DNA from: Bryobacterales bacterium
Lineage (GTDB): Bacteria; Acidobacteriota; Terriglobia; Bryobacterales; Bryobacteraceae
DNA length: 34,121 nucleotides
Assembly: GCA_020851655.1 (NCBI GenBank)
Contig: JADZCI010000047.1
Span: 1 to 34,121, forward strand
Direction: 5' to 3'
Shown: positions 33,550 through 34,121 of the stretch, one piece after another
Position numbering within the stretch: the first letter of the stretch is position 1
Layout of the letters: each line of letters opens with the position of its first letter
Translations under genes and position numbers: made by a program
The notes under the pieces: generated by a model
Database searches by the model: none
The model's input: the letters and a program-made list of their open reading frames with translations, nothing else
Told to the model about the DNA's origin: nothing

Positions 33550-34121
33550 TAATCTCCAGGCGCGGCTTCTCCAGCAGTCTTGGCAAACACCGGCTCCCAG
33601 ACCGCTTCGCTCCGGAGCGGCGCGATAGCCTGAGCCGGATGCTTCTCCTCGGCGAAAATCGGCAGGCTCTTGGCGGCGAACCGGAAGATCGCAAACCCGA
33701 GCGCAATCAACCCCAAGGTGACGACAATCTCAGTCCATTTTGGGATGTAGCGCACGCCGGAAGCCGACTCCAGACCCGTAACGCTCACATTCAACCGGTT
33801 GGTCACAAACCCCAGCAGGAACATAGTCACCGACGCATAAATGGCGCCCGGATTGGCCCGGACCTTGGCGCGGAACAACAGGAGCATGGGGATGGCCATC
33901 AGGAAGATCTCGAGCATGAAGAGCCACCGCTCAATCCCCGGCTGATCCAGAGAGGACAGCGCGCGGCGATGCCACAGGTCGAGAAAGCGAATGCTGAGGT
34001 AGACGGCGATGCACACCGCCAGCACCTCGGCCAGGCGTTTGACCAGCGGCAATTCCAACTCCTTGCCGAAAGCGCGCGAACTGTGCCACGACTCGAAAAT
34101 CGTCATCGCCAGGCCGACGCA
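33549..34121 (-). CDS. NrfD/HybB-like membrane subunit, C-terminal part (5' end outside window)
   Basis: The frame is open to the window edge; an ATG at 34106 exists but there is no reason to believe it is the start. About 190 visible residues contain at least four hydrophobic helices (LAEVLAVCIAVYLSIRF; FMLEIFLMAIPMLLLF; YASVTMFLLGFVTN; IVVTLGLIALGFAIFRF). The motif NRLNVSVTGLE followed by YIPKWTEIVVT is typical of the C-terminal end of NrfD/HybB/PsrC-type quinone-reacting subunits. Such proteins exchange electrons between membrane quinone and Fe-S or cytochrome subunits of hydrogenases, polysulfide or nitrite reductases and related complexes; the partners here are off the edge. It precedes the heme kinase in the same operon (TAATG overlap). 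Confidence 0.85.
   Translation of the reverse strand, partial: CVGLAMTIFESWHSSRAFGKELELPLVKRLAEVLAVCIAVYLSIRFLDLWHRRALSSLDQPGIERWLFMLEIFLMAIPMLLLFRAKVRANPGAIYASVTMFLLGFVTNRLNVSVTGLESASGVRYIPKWTEIVVTLGLIALGFAIFRFAAKSLPIFAEEKHPAQAIAPLRSEAVWEPVFAKTAGEAAPGD

Overview
The window is 34 kb of GC-rich, gene-dense bacterial chromosome. The gene content suggests an Acidobacteriota genome, probably of the Solibacter/Bryobacterales kind. Support comes from a 1089-residue Oar-type TonB-dependent receptor with an N-terminal carboxypeptidase-regulatory-like domain, tandem MacB/FtsX-type permeases, NtrC-type regulator pairs and many secreted proteins of unknown function. This placement is inferred from gene families; no rRNA or other marker gene is present. 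I see no tRNA, rRNA, insertion sequence, CRISPR array or prophage.

Layout. (1) 1-2009: the end of an NtrY-like sensor kinase and its overlapping NtrC-family regulator, which lacks a normal sigma54-contact GAFTGA loop. (2) 2006-3293, minus strand: an AhpD/carboxymuconolactone decarboxylase-like protein and an HpcH/HpaI-type aldolase carrying a signal peptide. These lie divergent to the large TonB-dependent receptor (3482-6751), with a perfect dyad between them. (3) 6769-10648, minus strand: a DUF4136 protein, a 776-residue secreted repeat protein and a PPK2 polyphosphate kinase. (4) 11053-14323, plus strand: a secreted alpha/beta hydrolase of prolyl-oligopeptidase type, split by one in-frame TAG, then a GT4 glycosyltransferase. 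A convergent secreted cohesin-like/TIG protein (14307-15464) and a small secreted protein follow. (5) 16280-21946, plus strand: a tightly coupled operon for a large acyl-CoA dehydrogenase, an ETF:quinone-oxidoreductase-like flavoprotein with eight C-terminal cysteines, EtfB and a divergent EtfA. Together these could carry electrons from an acyl-CoA to the quinone pool. A TATAAT box and a leader with a perfect 8-bp stem precede it. (6) 21943-25323, minus strand: a gluzincin-like peptidase with TPRs, a small cysteine-pair protein and a GT4 glycosyltransferase resembling exosortase-associated enzymes. (7) 25397-29740, plus strand: a GAF-ANTAR regulator, a YheT-like hydrolase and two MacB/FtsX permeases without an ATPase. 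Three consecutive perfect stem-loops follow. (8) 29978-34121, minus strand: the end of an NrfD/HybB-like quinone-interacting membrane subunit, a sensor kinase with two c-type heme motifs in its periplasmic domain, its sigma54 regulator and an archaemetzincin. All four lie close enough to be one transcript.

The two most distinctive units are the acyl-CoA dehydrogenase/ETF operon, with its altered EtfA cofactor loop and extra Fe-S ligands, and the NrfD/heme-kinase/regulator/archaemetzincin operon, which looks like a redox-sensing circuit attached to a respiratory complex. All functions are read by eye from protein motifs; no database search was run.
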